A stretch of 64,000 bases of DNA from Marinobacter lipolyticus SM19 (GCF_000397065.2 NZ_KE007306.1:1-64000); one strand, 5' to 3'. Positions 1 to 7,875 are shown, numbered from the stretch's first letter. Program-made: numbers and translations. Notes: generated by a model from the sequence alone, not told the origin.

Positions 1-31
1 CGTTAAATCTAATTTTGTCATCCCATGCCAT
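1..31 (-). CDS. Start of a third integron cassette gene, cut by the window edge
   Basis: An open frame starts with ATG at 31 on the minus strand and runs off the window, reading MAWDDKIRFN. It lies 10 bases after the proposed attC core GTTAGAA (41-35), and an AGAAGG sequence sits just before the ATG. That is the usual layout of a cassette gene, with the start codon close behind the recombination point. Only ten codons are visible, so no function can be given. It could also be chance, because short open stretches are common. Confidence 0.4.
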   Translation of the reverse strand, partial: MAWDDKIRFN

Positions 32-34
32 ACC

Positions 35-91
35 TTCTAACGCTGCGAGCAGCGGCGCGGTTTCCGCGTCCGCTGCCTTGCCTGGTTAAGT
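35..91 (-). other. Putative short attC recombination site
   Basis: Read on the minus strand, the site starts with the R''-like box ACTTAAC (91-85) and ends with the R'-like box GTTAGAA (41-35), which deviates from GTTRRRY at its last base. Between them is a strong hairpin: GCAGCGG and CGCGG pair with CCGCG and CCGCTGC around an AAA loop, leaving one bulged A. A bulged base in one arm is what integron integrases use to pick the strand. The R'' box complements the core at the start of its own cassette (GTTAAAT at 376-370) at 6 of 7 positions. Confidence 0.62.
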
Positions 92-375
92 GGCGACACA
101 CCAACACCACTACTGGCACGGTGTGAGCCTGCGAACCAGACTGAATTTATGGCACCCGCAAGAACCTAAACTTTGCAGCTACCCCCAACTTGGATTGTGG
201 CCGCCCGCAACGAACGGGAAAGCCCAGCCACAACCACCTTACCCAACAATGGCACCAGGAACGAAGCTGCCGGATATGTGGACCGGCAAAGAGCCTGATG
301 CTGCGACGCCAACTATTGGCACCGATTTATAAATTGGCTCTGCGCTTCGATAAATAGAAAAGCAGAGCCATTTAA
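41..375 (-). mobile_element. Integron cassette without a clear gene
   Basis: This segment lies between the core sites of two attC-like elements, so it is one cassette of about 335 bases in the minus orientation. No ATG-initiated frame of useful length was found on the minus strand; the longest open stretch, about 48 codons, would need a TTG start. An 80-codon frame on the plus strand (90-332) opposes the usual gene direction and has a low-complexity, non-globular composition. An inverted repeat TGGCTCTGC / GCAGAGCCA (335-343, 362-370) sits at the start of the cassette. It may be a non-coding or regulatory cassette. Confidence 0.5.
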
Positions 376-470
376 CGCGAAGCTTAGCGGCGACCTTGTA
401 ATGGAGGCGAAGCCGCAATGAAAAGGGCGTCCGGCGGCCATCGGCCGCGTACTACAGCGATTTGTTAAGG
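370..470 (-). other. attC recombination site of the first cassette
   Basis: On the minus strand the site begins with R'' CCTTAAC (470-464) and ends with R' GTTAAAT (376-370), an exact GTTRRRY match preceded by CGC. The L'' box GCTGTAG (458-452) pairs with the L' box CTAAGC (387-382) when the central G is left out, which is the hallmark extrahelical base. The spacers between R and L boxes are five bases on each side. R'' is the exact complement of GTTAAGG at 881-875, the start of its own cassette, as the integron model requires. Confidence 0.8.
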
Positions 471-880
471 CTAGACTCGCACCGAGGCAGTTTCCCTAGA
501 TGCCATCACCACCGCCAAATCCATCTCCAGCATCGCCGCCTGATGAAATTCCGCTCTCGCCTGAAACACCACCGACAGCGGTAACAATCGCTACATTGAA
601 GCTCACTGCTCTGGCCGTTGCATAATCCATAACCATTGATTGAGGATAAGTTGTGCTCCGCTCGTATTCCTCTTTAGTACAATAAAGCGCGATGGCATAA
701 CAAAGATACTTGTCAGGCAGGTTCAGTGAAGTTGCTGTATCCGTAACTTGCGTCGCCGTGTAAGTCCTCTTATAGCCAAACCTTTCTCTCAGCGCGGGAC
801 CAAGCACTCTGACATGCTTTTTGATCGCTCGTTTTCTAAAGAACCAGCTGAAAATATTCACGTGGTACCTTTTGCCTTAA
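376..880 (-). mobile_element. First integron gene cassette
   Basis: The cassette runs from the core GTTAAGG (cut after the G at 881) to the G of the attC core at 376, about 505 bases. It holds one gene (861-496) whose start lies about 20 bases inside the boundary, followed by its attC. The complementarity of its first seven bases with its R'' box supports intact excision boundaries. The visible sequence on the upstream side contains no integrase gene, so this is a cluster of attC sites lacking integrase, or the array end far from one. Confidence 0.65.
496..861 (-). CDS. Cassette-encoded protein of unknown function with glycine-rich tail
   Basis: A 121-residue protein with a GTG start at 861, supported by AAAAGG seven bases upstream. 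The N-terminal part is basic and aromatic (FSWFFRKRAIKKH), followed by a compact region with two tyrosine/cysteine segments (KYLCYAIALYC). Residues 97-121 are almost only glycine, serine and aspartate (SSGGDAGDGFGGGDGI). The folded part reminds me of small cassette proteins of the DUF6559 type; this is from memory and unverified. It is the only gene of its cassette and is followed directly by the attC site at 470-370. Base composition is more AT-rich than in the neighbouring chromosomal genes, in keeping with acquisition. No catalytic motif is visible. Confidence 0.7.
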   Translation of the reverse strand: MNIFSWFFRKRAIKKHVRVLGPALRERFGYKRTYTATQVTDTATSLNLPDKYLCYAIALYCTKEEYERSTTYPQSMVMDYATARAVSFNVAIVTAVGGVSGESGISSGGDAGDGFGGGDGI

Positions 881-881
881 C

Positions 882-1258
882 ATTTGTATATGAGTCTCAA
901 TGATCACTTTTCCAGCGACTCATATCTCAATTCAACAATCCTTCAAAACTAGGCAAAAAACCCCATCAGGTCAATAAGTTCCGAGCGATTTCCTGGACCC
1001 CGCCCCAAACAAAAATGATCACAAAGACCACTATCCACTTTTCCAACCACCCTTCCATGCCACTGATTAAAAAAGGAAACTTACAGGTTTCTACAAACTC
1101 ACCCAGTTCATGGTCGCAATGATCATTTTTCCATTTATAAGCCCGCCGTCACTCTACTCGCGCTAGACTTTTACCTTGGGCGAATCCAAATTGTTAAGAA
1201 TTATGGAAGACACCGACATGAATTCGGTGCTGTTATGCGGGTCAGGAGTGGCGTTGCG
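882..1258. other. Non-coding junction between cassette array and chromosome
   Basis: No integrase or other sizeable gene is present. Two features are visible. First, an inverted repeat ATATGAGTC / GACTCATAT (888-896, 917-925) abuts the cassette boundary. Second, a 17-base direct repeat CAATGATCAYTTTTCCA occurs at 898-914 and 1117-1133, with a shorter copy ATGATCA near 1015. The position just 5' of the first cassette is where an attI site or cassette promoter would sit, but the sequence does not resemble a known attI that I can name. Confidence 0.45.
966..1058 (-). CDS. Possible 30-residue membrane peptide
   Basis: A short frame on the minus strand starts with ATG at 1058 and ends with TGA at 966. 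The peptide begins MEGWLEKW, has a hydrophobic stretch IVVFVIIFVWGG, and ends with the polar QEIARNLLT, the pattern of a one-pass small membrane protein. No good Shine-Dalgarno sequence is visible upstream. It lies in the otherwise empty stretch beside the cassette array. It may be a chance frame. Confidence 0.22.
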   Translation of the reverse strand: MEGWLEKWIVVFVIIFVWGGVQEIARNLLT

Positions 1259-2236
1259 TTATAACAGACCGGCTTGGCGGCGAACGGCATCCATGATGCG
1301 TTGGCAGGACAGGGTGCGCTCATGGGTCATGAGCTCGCTTTCGGGCTTGCCCTCGGCAATACAGCTGATCACATGCCGGATCTGGTATTCAAAGCCGTTG
1401 ACCTCAAACGGGCAATCCAGCGTGTGCGTATCCTCATCGGCGTCAACCAGGCTGATTCTTTCCGCACCCCAAAACATGTTGTGAAGAACGATACGGCCCT
1501 GACTGCCGAAGAGGGTTAATTCGTTGTCGTATTGGCATTCAAAGCTGCAAAGCAGTTGGCTGGCCTTGCGATCAGGGTAATGCAACTGGATGGCGCAGGT
1601 TTCATCGACGCCAGTCGGCCCCATATGTACCTGGGAGATGATGCCTTCAGGTTCGGCCTGCATAAACCACTGTGAGGTGGCCACAGGATAGATTCCCATA
1701 TCCAGCAAGACACCGCCGGCCAATTTGGGGTTAAGCAGGCGATCATCAGGCTCGCGCGGTACGACAAAACCGAACGAGGAGCGCAGGCTGTTGATCTCCC
1801 CTATTCTCCCCTCGGCCAGCCAGGCATTGGCCTGTTGATACGCGGGCAGAAACAGCGACCACATGGCCTCCATCACGAACACGCCCTTAGCCCTGGCAGC
1901 CGCGAACAAGCGCTCGGAGTCGGCGGCGGTGACGGTCAACGGCTTTTCCACCAGGAGGTGCTTACCGCGGGCTATCGCTGCCAGCGCCTGCTCGAGGTGG
2001 AAGTTGTGCGGGGTGGCAATATAGATGGCATCCAGGCTGTCATCCTTATAGAGCAGGTCGTAATTCTCATAGACCGTTTCTATCTGGTATTTATCGGCAA
2101 AAGCGCGGCCACGCCGGGCATTGCGGCTGGCAACGGCTTTAAGCTTGCCAACACCCTGCGCTTGCATTGCCTGGGCAAATGTCTCAGCGATCCGCCCCGG
2201 CCCTACCAATCCCCAATTGAAATCGACTGTTGCCAA
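1259..2236 (-). CDS. Gfo/Idh/MocA family NAD(P)-dependent oxidoreductase
   Basis: A 325-residue cytosolic dehydrogenase. The N-terminal Rossmann fold carries GLVGPGRIAETFA, and the family signature EKPLT lies near residue 97. The C-terminal half is the substrate-binding beta sheet domain. Full-length resemblance is to the dihydrodiol / D-xylose dehydrogenase branch, which oxidises sugars or cyclic diols. The start is a TTG preceded by AAGGGG. It follows eda by about 44 bases with no terminator between them, so it is probably the last gene of the zwf-pgl-eda operon, suggesting a sugar or sugar-lactone substrate; the exact substrate cannot be told from sequence. Confidence 0.85.
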   Translation of the reverse strand: MATVDFNWGLVGPGRIAETFAQAMQAQGVGKLKAVASRNARRGRAFADKYQIETVYENYDLLYKDDSLDAIYIATPHNFHLEQALAAIARGKHLLVEKPLTVTAADSERLFAAARAKGVFVMEAMWSLFLPAYQQANAWLAEGRIGEINSLRSSFGFVVPREPDDRLLNPKLAGGVLLDMGIYPVATSQWFMQAEPEGIISQVHMGPTGVDETCAIQLHYPDRKASQLLCSFECQYDNELTLFGSQGRIVLHNMFWGAERISLVDADEDTHTLDCPFEVNGFEYQIRHVISCIAEGKPESELMTHERTLSCQRIMDAVRRQAGLL

Positions 2237-2280
2237 CCTGAGCCCCTTATGCAGATTTTTCTGCTTCCAAAGTCAGAAAC

Positions 2281-2928
2281 TCAAAGATCGCCCAAACTTC
2301 CACGGGCAATCTCGGTAATTTTAGCCCAATCTTTTGAAGCAATTGCGTCAGCTGGTGTCAGCCAGCTACCGCCAACGGACTGGACGTTGCCCTGGGCCAG
2401 GTAATCCTTGGCGGTATCGCGACGGATTCCGCCTGTCGGGCAGAAGGTCACGTCCGGGAACGGGCCGCTGAAAGCTTTCAATGCCGGGATGCCGCCAGCA
2501 ACCTCGGCGGGGAAGAATTTGAATTCCCGATAGCCGAGGTTATACCCCAGCATCAATTCGGAGATTGTAGAGATTCCGGGCAACAGCGGAACCTCGGAGG
2601 TCAGGCCGAATTCCAGGATGGCTTCGGTAACGCCCGGAGTGATCACAAACTGGGCACCGGCCGCCTCTACCTGACGGTATTGAGCGATGCTGGTAACGGT
2701 TCCGGCACCAACCCAGGCATCAGGTATGGCTTTACGGACTTGCTCAATGGCTTTGACACCGTGCTCGGTGCGCAGGGTAATTTCCAGCACATTGATACCA
2801 CCATCCACCAATGCCTGGCACAGGGGCACGGCGTCATCAGGATCGTTAATGGCGATCACCGGGATCAGGGGGGAGGACGCCAGCACTGCCCTGACGCGCT
2901 CACGGTGAAAATCGGATAGTTGGCTCAT
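2281..2928 (-). CDS. eda: 2-keto-3-deoxy-6-phosphogluconate aldolase
   Basis: A 215-residue KDPG/KHG aldolase that splits 2-keto-3-deoxy-6-phosphogluconate into pyruvate and glyceraldehyde 3-phosphate, the last step of the Entner-Doudoroff pathway. The catalytic glutamate lies in NVLEITLRT (E49) and the Schiff-base lysine in REFKFFPAE (K137); the phosphate loop CPTGGI follows. Length is normal for the family. The ATG is preceded by GGAG. It sits 33 bases behind pgl in a zwf-pgl-eda order like that of Pseudomonas. The dehydratase gene edd, needed for the same pathway, is not in this window. Confidence 0.96.
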   Translation of the reverse strand: MSQLSDFHRERVRAVLASSPLIPVIAINDPDDAVPLCQALVDGGINVLEITLRTEHGVKAIEQVRKAIPDAWVGAGTVTSIAQYRQVEAAGAQFVITPGVTEAILEFGLTSEVPLLPGISTISELMLGYNLGYREFKFFPAEVAGGIPALKAFSGPFPDVTFCPTGGIRRDTAKDYLAQGNVQSVGGSWLTPADAIASKDWAKITEIARGSLGDL

Positions 2929-2961
2929 GGTTCTACTCCATATTGAGATTCGTGGGCGGGC

Positions 2962-3681
2962 TCAGGGACTCCAGAACACTTGCAAGTCGGGCTTGAGGAA
3001 GGCGCGGATGGGCATGGCCATGACATCATCTGGAGCGCCAAGCGCTTTCTTCAGGGTATCCAGCTTATCCGTGCCCCTGAAGTGTAGGGCAATAAAGCGG
3101 GCGCTACACAGGGCCGGCCTGGTCAGAGTGATTCGTTTTTGCGGTTGAGATGCTGGCGTCATGGCAGCAACGATATCCCGGCATTCCGGATCCATTGCAT
3201 GAGACAACTCTTCGGCGTCCGGGAACAGCGAGGCTGTATGACCGTCGTTACCCATGCCAAGAATCACCACATCCAGCGGCAGTAACAATCCAGCAAGCTC
3301 GGCTTTGGCAGCGTCGAGCCCGTCTGCCGGCGTTGCACCGGCCTGCTTCAGGGACAGGAAATGGGCAGCGGTGGCTTTATGCTGCAGCAGGGATTCCTTC
3401 ACCAGGCGGGTATTGCTGGCTGAATCGGTTTCGTCGACCCAACGCTCGTCCGCCAGCAAGACATCCACCCGACTCCAATCCAGTTCCTTGCGGGACAACG
3501 CCGTGAAAAACGGCAGAGGCGTCGAGCCGCCGGACACCACCAGGCTCACTCGTTCGGCCTCCGCGAGACGTTTCCTGAGAAAATCCGATACCGCCTGCGC
3601 CAGTTCAAGGGCAACCTCATCCGGCGTATCGCCAAACCGGGGCTTCACCCCCGGGGGAAACTGAATATCAGGCGTCTTCAT
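2962..3681 (-). CDS. pgl: 6-phosphogluconolactonase
   Basis: A 239-residue DevB-type lactonase that hydrolyses 6-phosphogluconolactone made by Zwf. The phosphate-binding loop [11 protein letters not shown] is near the N-terminus, followed by the family segments DERWV and [13 protein letters not shown]. An earlier in-frame ATG at 3696 exists, but AAGGAG lies five bases before the ATG at 3681, so the later start is preferred (MKTPDIQFP). The gene overlaps the end of zwf by 14 bases, which suggests translational coupling. Confidence 0.95.
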   Translation of the reverse strand: MKTPDIQFPPGVKPRFGDTPDEVALELAQAVSDFLRKRLAEAERVSLVVSGGSTPLPFFTALSRKELDWSRVDVLLADERWVDETDSASNTRLVKESLLQHKATAAHFLSLKQAGATPADGLDAAKAELAGLLLPLDVVILGMGNDGHTASLFPDAEELSHAMDPECRDIVAAMTPASQPQKRITLTRPALCSARFIALHFRGTDKLDTLKKALGAPDDVMAMPIRAFLKPDLQVFWSP

Positions 3682-5143
3682 ACCAGCTCCTTCCATCCCT
3701 GGTGATCATGGCAATAGAGGCAACCGGCCCCCAGGTTCCGGCGGCGTATCGCTTGGGCGGCTCACCGCTGTCATTCCAGTTGCGGATAACCTGATCCACC
3801 CAACGCCAGGCATGCTCGACTTCATCCCGGCGCACAAACAGGTACTGGTTTCCTTTCATTACCTCCCACAAAAGACGCTCGTAGGCATCCGGAATACGGT
3901 CCGCATCGAAGGTTTCAGAGAACGTCAGTTCCAGTGGGCCCTGACGCAGCCTCATCCCCTTGTCCAGTCCCTGATCCTTGGTCAGGATTTTCAGGGACAT
4001 TCCCTCATCAGGCTGCAGGCGAATAATCAGCTTGTTATTGGCCAGGTGCTTCTGATCCGGGTCAAAGATATAGTGAGGCGCGGGTTTGAAATGAATGATG
4101 ATCTGCGAGAGCTTTTCCGGCAGGCGCTTGCCGGTGCGGATGTAGAAAGGCACACCGGACCAGCGCCAGTTTTCGATCTCGGCCTTGAGGGCCACGAACG
4201 TTTCCGTGGAACTGCCCTTGTTGGCTCCCTCCTCGCCAAGGTATCCGGGCACCGGCTTGCCATCGCTGGTGCCGGCGGTGTACTGACCGCGCACCACATG
4301 ACTGTCCATCAGCTCAGGCGTAATCTCTCTCAACGCCTTGAGCACCTTGACCTTTTCATCACGAATGCTGTCCGCTGAAAGATCCGACGGCGGGTCCATG
4401 GCGATCAGGCAGAGCAGTTGCAGGAGGTGGTTCTGGATCATGTCCCGGATTTGGCCGGCCTTGTCGAAGTAGCCCCAGCGGCCCTCAATGCCAACGCTCT
4501 CAGCCACGGTGATCTCAACGTGGGAAATGTGGTTCTGATCCCATTGGGAGGCGAACAGGTTGTTGGCGAACCTCAGTGCGATCAGGTTCTGGACCGTTTC
4601 CTTACCCAGATAATGGTCAATGCGGAACAGCTGATCTTCCCGGTAAACCTCCCCGAGCTCATCGTTAATAACCTTGGATGACGCCAGATCGTGACCGATC
4701 GGCTTCTCGACCACCACGCGGGTTTGATCCGTGCAACAGTTGGCACCTTTCAGGTTACGCGCGATAACACCGTACATGGCCGGTGGCGTCGCCATATATA
4801 CAATGAGGTTGCCCTCAGGTGTTCCCCGCCACTCGTTAAGGGCGCCGTAACCATCCGGATCGGTAAAGTCCAGGTACAGGTAATCCACCCGTTGCAGGAA
4901 GGTTTCGACCAGAGCGTCGTCAAATTCATGGGGTTTTACATGCTCCCTGAGCTTGTCCTGAAGTAGCTTGCGGGCTTCTGCGGTATCGACCTTATTACGG
5001 GCGATTGCCAGAATCCGACTCCCCGAATCCAGCAGGCCGGAACGCTCCAGCTGATACAGTGCCGGAAAAAGCTTACGTTGCGCCAGATCACCCAGCGCTC
5101 CAAACATCATCAGGTCACAACGGGTACTGTTGTTATCGGCCAT
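3668..5143 (-). CDS. zwf: Glucose-6-phosphate 1-dehydrogenase
   Basis: A 491-residue enzyme oxidising glucose 6-phosphate to 6-phosphogluconolactone with NAD(P)+. The nucleotide-binding motif [11 protein letters not shown] is at the N-terminus, EKPIGHDL follows, and the active-site signature RIDHYLGKE lies near residue 175. Length matches the family. It heads the minus-strand operon zwf-pgl-eda and is divergent from hexR. The ATG has AAGGA six bases upstream. A promoter (5190-5218) and a HexR-like site over its start region point to repression by HexR, relieved by KDPG in the known family. Confidence 0.97.
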   Translation of the reverse strand: MADNNSTRCDLMMFGALGDLAQRKLFPALYQLERSGLLDSGSRILAIARNKVDTAEARKLLQDKLREHVKPHEFDDALVETFLQRVDYLYLDFTDPDGYGALNEWRGTPEGNLIVYMATPPAMYGVIARNLKGANCCTDQTRVVVEKPIGHDLASSKVINDELGEVYREDQLFRIDHYLGKETVQNLIALRFANNLFASQWDQNHISHVEITVAESVGIEGRWGYFDKAGQIRDMIQNHLLQLLCLIAMDPPSDLSADSIRDEKVKVLKALREITPELMDSHVVRGQYTAGTSDGKPVPGYLGEEGANKGSSTETFVALKAEIENWRWSGVPFYIRTGKRLPEKLSQIIIHFKPAPHYIFDPDQKHLANNKLIIRLQPDEGMSLKILTKDQGLDKGMRLRQGPLELTFSETFDADRIPDAYERLLWEVMKGNQYLFVRRDEVEHAWRWVDQVIRNWNDSGEPPKRYAAGTWGPVASIAMITRDGRSWYEDA

Positions 5144-5170
5144 TGGTTCCTTCTCTCATATCAAACCACA

Positions 5171-5187
5171 ATGTAGTAATATTAAAC
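5171..5187. promoter_or_regulatory. HexR-like operator near the zwf promoter
   Basis: ATGTAGTAATATTAAAC is a near-palindrome resembling the gammaproteobacterial HexR motif (TGTARTnnnnTTACA type), with one mismatch in the conserved core. It lies just downstream of the predicted zwf -10 box, where bound repressor would block initiation. The motif is quoted from memory of the family. Confidence 0.45.
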
Positions 5188-5189
5188 AA

Positions 5190-5218
5190 ATAATGACACT
5201 GAAACGTGGGAATTCCAA
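5190..5218 (-). promoter_or_regulatory. Predicted sigma-70 promoter of zwf
   Basis: On the minus strand TTGGAA (5218-5213) and CATTAT (5195-5190) are separated by 17 bases. The predicted transcript start falls inside the HexR-like site at 5171-5187. Confidence 0.45.
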
Positions 5219-5232
5219 GAATAAAATCCATT

Positions 5233-5249
5233 TTGTGATATTTTTACTA
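5233..5249. promoter_or_regulatory. Second HexR-like site, near hexR
   Basis: TTGTGATATTTTTACTA matches the same near-palindrome with two core mismatches. It lies about 24 bases before a TATAAT sequence (5273-5278) that could serve as the -10 box of hexR, so autoregulation is plausible. Confidence 0.35.
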
Positions 5250-5328
5250 CCGCAAATTCGATAAAAACACGGTATAATCAAGCCCAAAATGTCACAACGA
5301 ACGCCGATGATTCAGGGAGTACCCTTCA

Positions 5329-6201
5329 ATGGCTGCGAACCAGGCGAACCGAGACGATAATCTGATTGAAGACATCCAGTCCCGGCTGGACAGTCTTAAC
5401 AAGTCCGAACGCAAGGTGGCCGAGGCCATCCTCCGCGATCCCAGTGCGGCAACCCGCTACAGCATTGCCGCGCTTGCCCGCGCAGCGGATGTCAGCGAAC
5501 CCACCGTTAACCGGTTTTGCCGCGGCTTTTCGGCAACCGGCTTTCCGGATTTCAAGATTCGGCTGGCCCAGAGCATCGCAACCGGTACCCCTTATATTGG
5601 TCAGAATGTAGAGCCGGATGACAGTGTTGCCGAGTTCGCCGACAAGATCATGCTCAGTACCATTGCCAGCCTGGACAAGGCTCGCCAGGCACTGGACCCG
5701 AAAGCCCTGGCGACCGCCATTGATTACCTGATTCAGGCAAAACAGATCAACTTCTTTGGCATGGGGGGCTCCGCCCCGGTCGCCCTGGATGCACAACACA
5801 AGTTCTTCCGCTTCAACATTCCGGTCATGTCCTACGATGACGCACTCATGCAACGCATGGTGGCCGCCGGTTCTGCCACCGGCGACGTGATCGTGATGAT
5901 CTCCTACACCGGTCGCACCAAGGAAACCGTGGACATTGCGCGGATCGCCAGGGCCAACGGCGCAACGGTCATCGGCATCACCAATCCGGACTCCCCCCTC
6001 GGCGAGGCTTGCACCGTCGCGCTGGAGGTCACCGCCCCTGAAGACACCGAGGTTTATATGCCGATGTCTTCGAGAATCATTCACCTGACCGTTATCGACA
6101 TCCTGGCAACCGGAGTCACACTCAAACGTGGTGCAGACTTTCTTGGCCATCTGAAAAAAATCAAGGAAAGCCTGAAGCCAACACGATTCCCTTCCGAGTA
6201 A
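5329..6201 (+). CDS. hexR: HexR, RpiR/MurR-family repressor of hexose catabolism
   Basis: A 290-residue regulator. The N-terminal RpiR-type helix-turn-helix (about 1-80) has the typical segment [20 protein letters not shown]. The C-terminal SIS sugar-phosphate domain (about 125-260) carries [18 protein letters not shown] and [16 protein letters not shown]. Known HexR proteins repress zwf and other Entner-Doudoroff genes and are released by KDPG. The gene is divergent from zwf with a 185-base control region between them, as in Pseudomonas. GGGAG precedes the ATG by nine bases. Confidence 0.93.
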   Translation: MAANQANRDDNLIEDIQSRLDSLNKSERKVAEAILRDPSAATRYSIAALARAADVSEPTVNRFCRGFSATGFPDFKIRLAQSIATGTPYIGQNVEPDDSVAEFADKIMLSTIASLDKARQALDPKALATAIDYLIQAKQINFFGMGGSAPVALDAQHKFFRFNIPVMSYDDALMQRMVAAGSATGDVIVMISYTGRTKETVDIARIARANGATVIGITNPDSPLGEACTVALEVTAPEDTEVYMPMSSRIIHLTVIDILATGVTLKRGADFLGHLKKIKESLKPTRFPSE

Positions 6202-6239
6202 CCCTGCCAATAAGGTAGCAGAGCTATTGAATGAGGGGC

Positions 6240-6301
6240 TCATCCTTCTACGCCCCTCCTCCCCCTGAAAACTCACCCCCCATTTTCTCAAGCACGGAGG
6301 A
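6240..6301. promoter_or_regulatory. Cluster of MalT-box-like sequences upstream of the maltoporin gene
   Basis: The minus strand of 6255-6264 reads GGGGAGGAGG, a full match to the enterobacterial MalT box GGGGAKGAGG. GGATGA occurs on the minus strand at 6245-6240 and GGAGGA on the plus strand at 6296-6301, each fitting the core GGAKGA. They sit 180-240 bases before lamB. The region is pyrimidine-rich, so chance matches are possible, and no malT gene is in the window. Confidence 0.28.
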
Positions 6302-6478
6302 TGCACCCATCACTGTGTTACCGGAGTATTAAACCCGGTTTCCCAATGTCCGATTGGCAGAAGCTGCAATCGCGGGAACCGGAAGTCAGATCCGGACGAC
6401 ACAGCAGTTCACAGCAGCGTTAACCGGAGATTCCGCTTCCCTGACATATAAAATGACAAAAAGCACAGGACTCAGATC

Positions 6479-7840
6479 ATGCAGAACAAAAAGCGCTTCC
6501 TTGCAAATAAGCTTCCGCTTGCTGCTGCTATAACCGCAGCAGTAATGGCCACCCCAGCCCTTGCCGTTGATTTCCACGGCTACGCCCGCGCTGGTCTCAG
6601 CACCACTTCCGACGGCGGAGAACAGCTCTGTTACGGCAGCGGCGCTAACGCTCACACTGTTGGTCGCCTGGGAGACGAGTGCGATACCTACGGTGAACTC
6701 AGTCTCGGGGACGAGCTTTTCAACCAGGATGGTAAGGTTTTCCGGTTTGACACAATGGTTGCTTATCAGGCGACCAACCAGGGTAACGACTACCAGTCAC
6801 TGAGCGGCCCCAATGAAGTCATTGGCGTTGATTTTGAAAATGAGCAAACCACTCTTGGTTCCAGTGAACCCTGGGCAGGAGGAGACATTGCACTGCGCCA
6901 GGCTTACGGCTCTGCCAAAGGCGTTATCGGCTGGGCTCCTGAGGCAACACTCTGGGCGGGCAAACGCTTTTATCAACGTAAAGATGTGCACATCCTGGAC
7001 CTGTATTATGTGAACAACTCCGGTTATGGCGCAGGCCTGGAAGGCGTGGATGTAGGTCCGGGCAAGGCATCTTTCGCCGTCACGAATTTTGATACACCGT
7101 CTCGCCATAGCGGCGACAGCGATGACGGCCTCTATGTCCAGAACAACAAGCTCGACCTGCGCTATGCCTTTCCGGTCGGACCGGGCAATCTGGAACTGAT
7201 TGGCATCTACGGCTATGCCGACCTCACCGACGCACAGGACGAGGCCCAGGCGAACCTGGCCAAAGAAATCGATCGAGACGGTTATTTCTTTACCGCTGAA
7301 TACTCACAGGGCGTGATGGGTGGTTTCAATAAATTCGTCGTGCAATACGCTGAAGGCTCTATGGGACATCAGGCCTACGTTGCCCACGGTGGCGGCGAAT
7401 CCCTGAACAGTACCTGGTGGGATGGCACGATCAAAGAAAGCTGGCGAGTCCTGGACTGGGGTGTCATCAAGCTTTCCGACAAGATCGAACTGGGCTACTC
7501 CGCCATTTATCAGCAGGGCAAAACCCATGGCAACACAGCCGAGGATAGTCCGCACCTGATGAGCGTTGTTCTTCGTCCGGAGTACAACTGGACCAATTTC
7601 ATGAAGACCACGCTTGAAGTGGGGTACGACTCCGGCTTCTACGACGGTTCGGTCTGGTCAGAAGATAACGACAAAGACCTGCAGAAAGTCATTGTCGCCC
7701 AGGAATGGTCCGCAGGCCCCAGCTTCTGGGCGCGCCCGACCATTCGAGTTTACGCAGGTTCATTCTTCGGTGACCGTGCCGAGGATCGGGACGACGACGG
7801 CAATATCCGTGTCGGCGCCCAGGTTGAAGCCTGGTGGTAA
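6479..7840 (+). CDS. lamB: LamB-type maltoporin
   Basis: A 453-residue outer-membrane sugar porin. A signal peptide of about 29 residues ends at TPALA, and the mature protein begins VDFHGYARAGLST, which matches the start of E. coli LamB closely. GGEQLCY and LGDECDTYGELSLGDELF follow the family pattern of paired cysteines and the first beta hairpins. The protein ends with aromatic WW, typical of barrels recognised by BAM. It is probably a trimeric channel for maltose and maltodextrins. It is followed by a strong terminator and then pullulanase, so the two are functionally linked but separately transcribed. Confidence 0.92.
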   Translation: MQNKKRFLANKLPLAAAITAAVMATPALAVDFHGYARAGLSTTSDGGEQLCYGSGANAHTVGRLGDECDTYGELSLGDELFNQDGKVFRFDTMVAYQATNQGNDYQSLSGPNEVIGVDFENEQTTLGSSEPWAGGDIALRQAYGSAKGVIGWAPEATLWAGKRFYQRKDVHILDLYYVNNSGYGAGLEGVDVGPGKASFAVTNFDTPSRHSGDSDDGLYVQNNKLDLRYAFPVGPGNLELIGIYGYADLTDAQDEAQANLAKEIDRDGYFFTAEYSQGVMGGFNKFVVQYAEGSMGHQAYVAHGGGESLNSTWWDGTIKESWRVLDWGVIKLSDKIELGYSAIYQQGKTHGNTAEDSPHLMSVVLRPEYNWTNFMKTTLEVGYDSGFYDGSVWSEDNDKDLQKVIVAQEWSAGPSFWARPTIRVYAGSFFGDRAEDRDDDGNIRVGAQVEAWW

Positions 7841-7875
7841 GGCTCTAAACACCACACTCTCTTGTTGGACCTCTT

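Noticed and set aside
2-8. ATTTAAC on the minus strand, a perfect R''-type box matching the GTTAAAT core
   Set aside because: The hairpin-bearing site at 35-91 fits better as the end of that cassette, and the ATTTAAC falls inside the frame MAWDDKIRFN, so it is probably chance.
90-332. 80-codon open frame on the plus strand in the cassette region
   Set aside because: It opposes the attC orientation, starts inside the R'' box region of the short attC, and the protein has a disordered, proline-rich composition without homologues I recognise.
5326-6306. 326-codon frame antisense to hexR
   Set aside because: It mirrors the hexR coding frame; the hexR protein has clear HTH and SIS domains and the antisense product has none.
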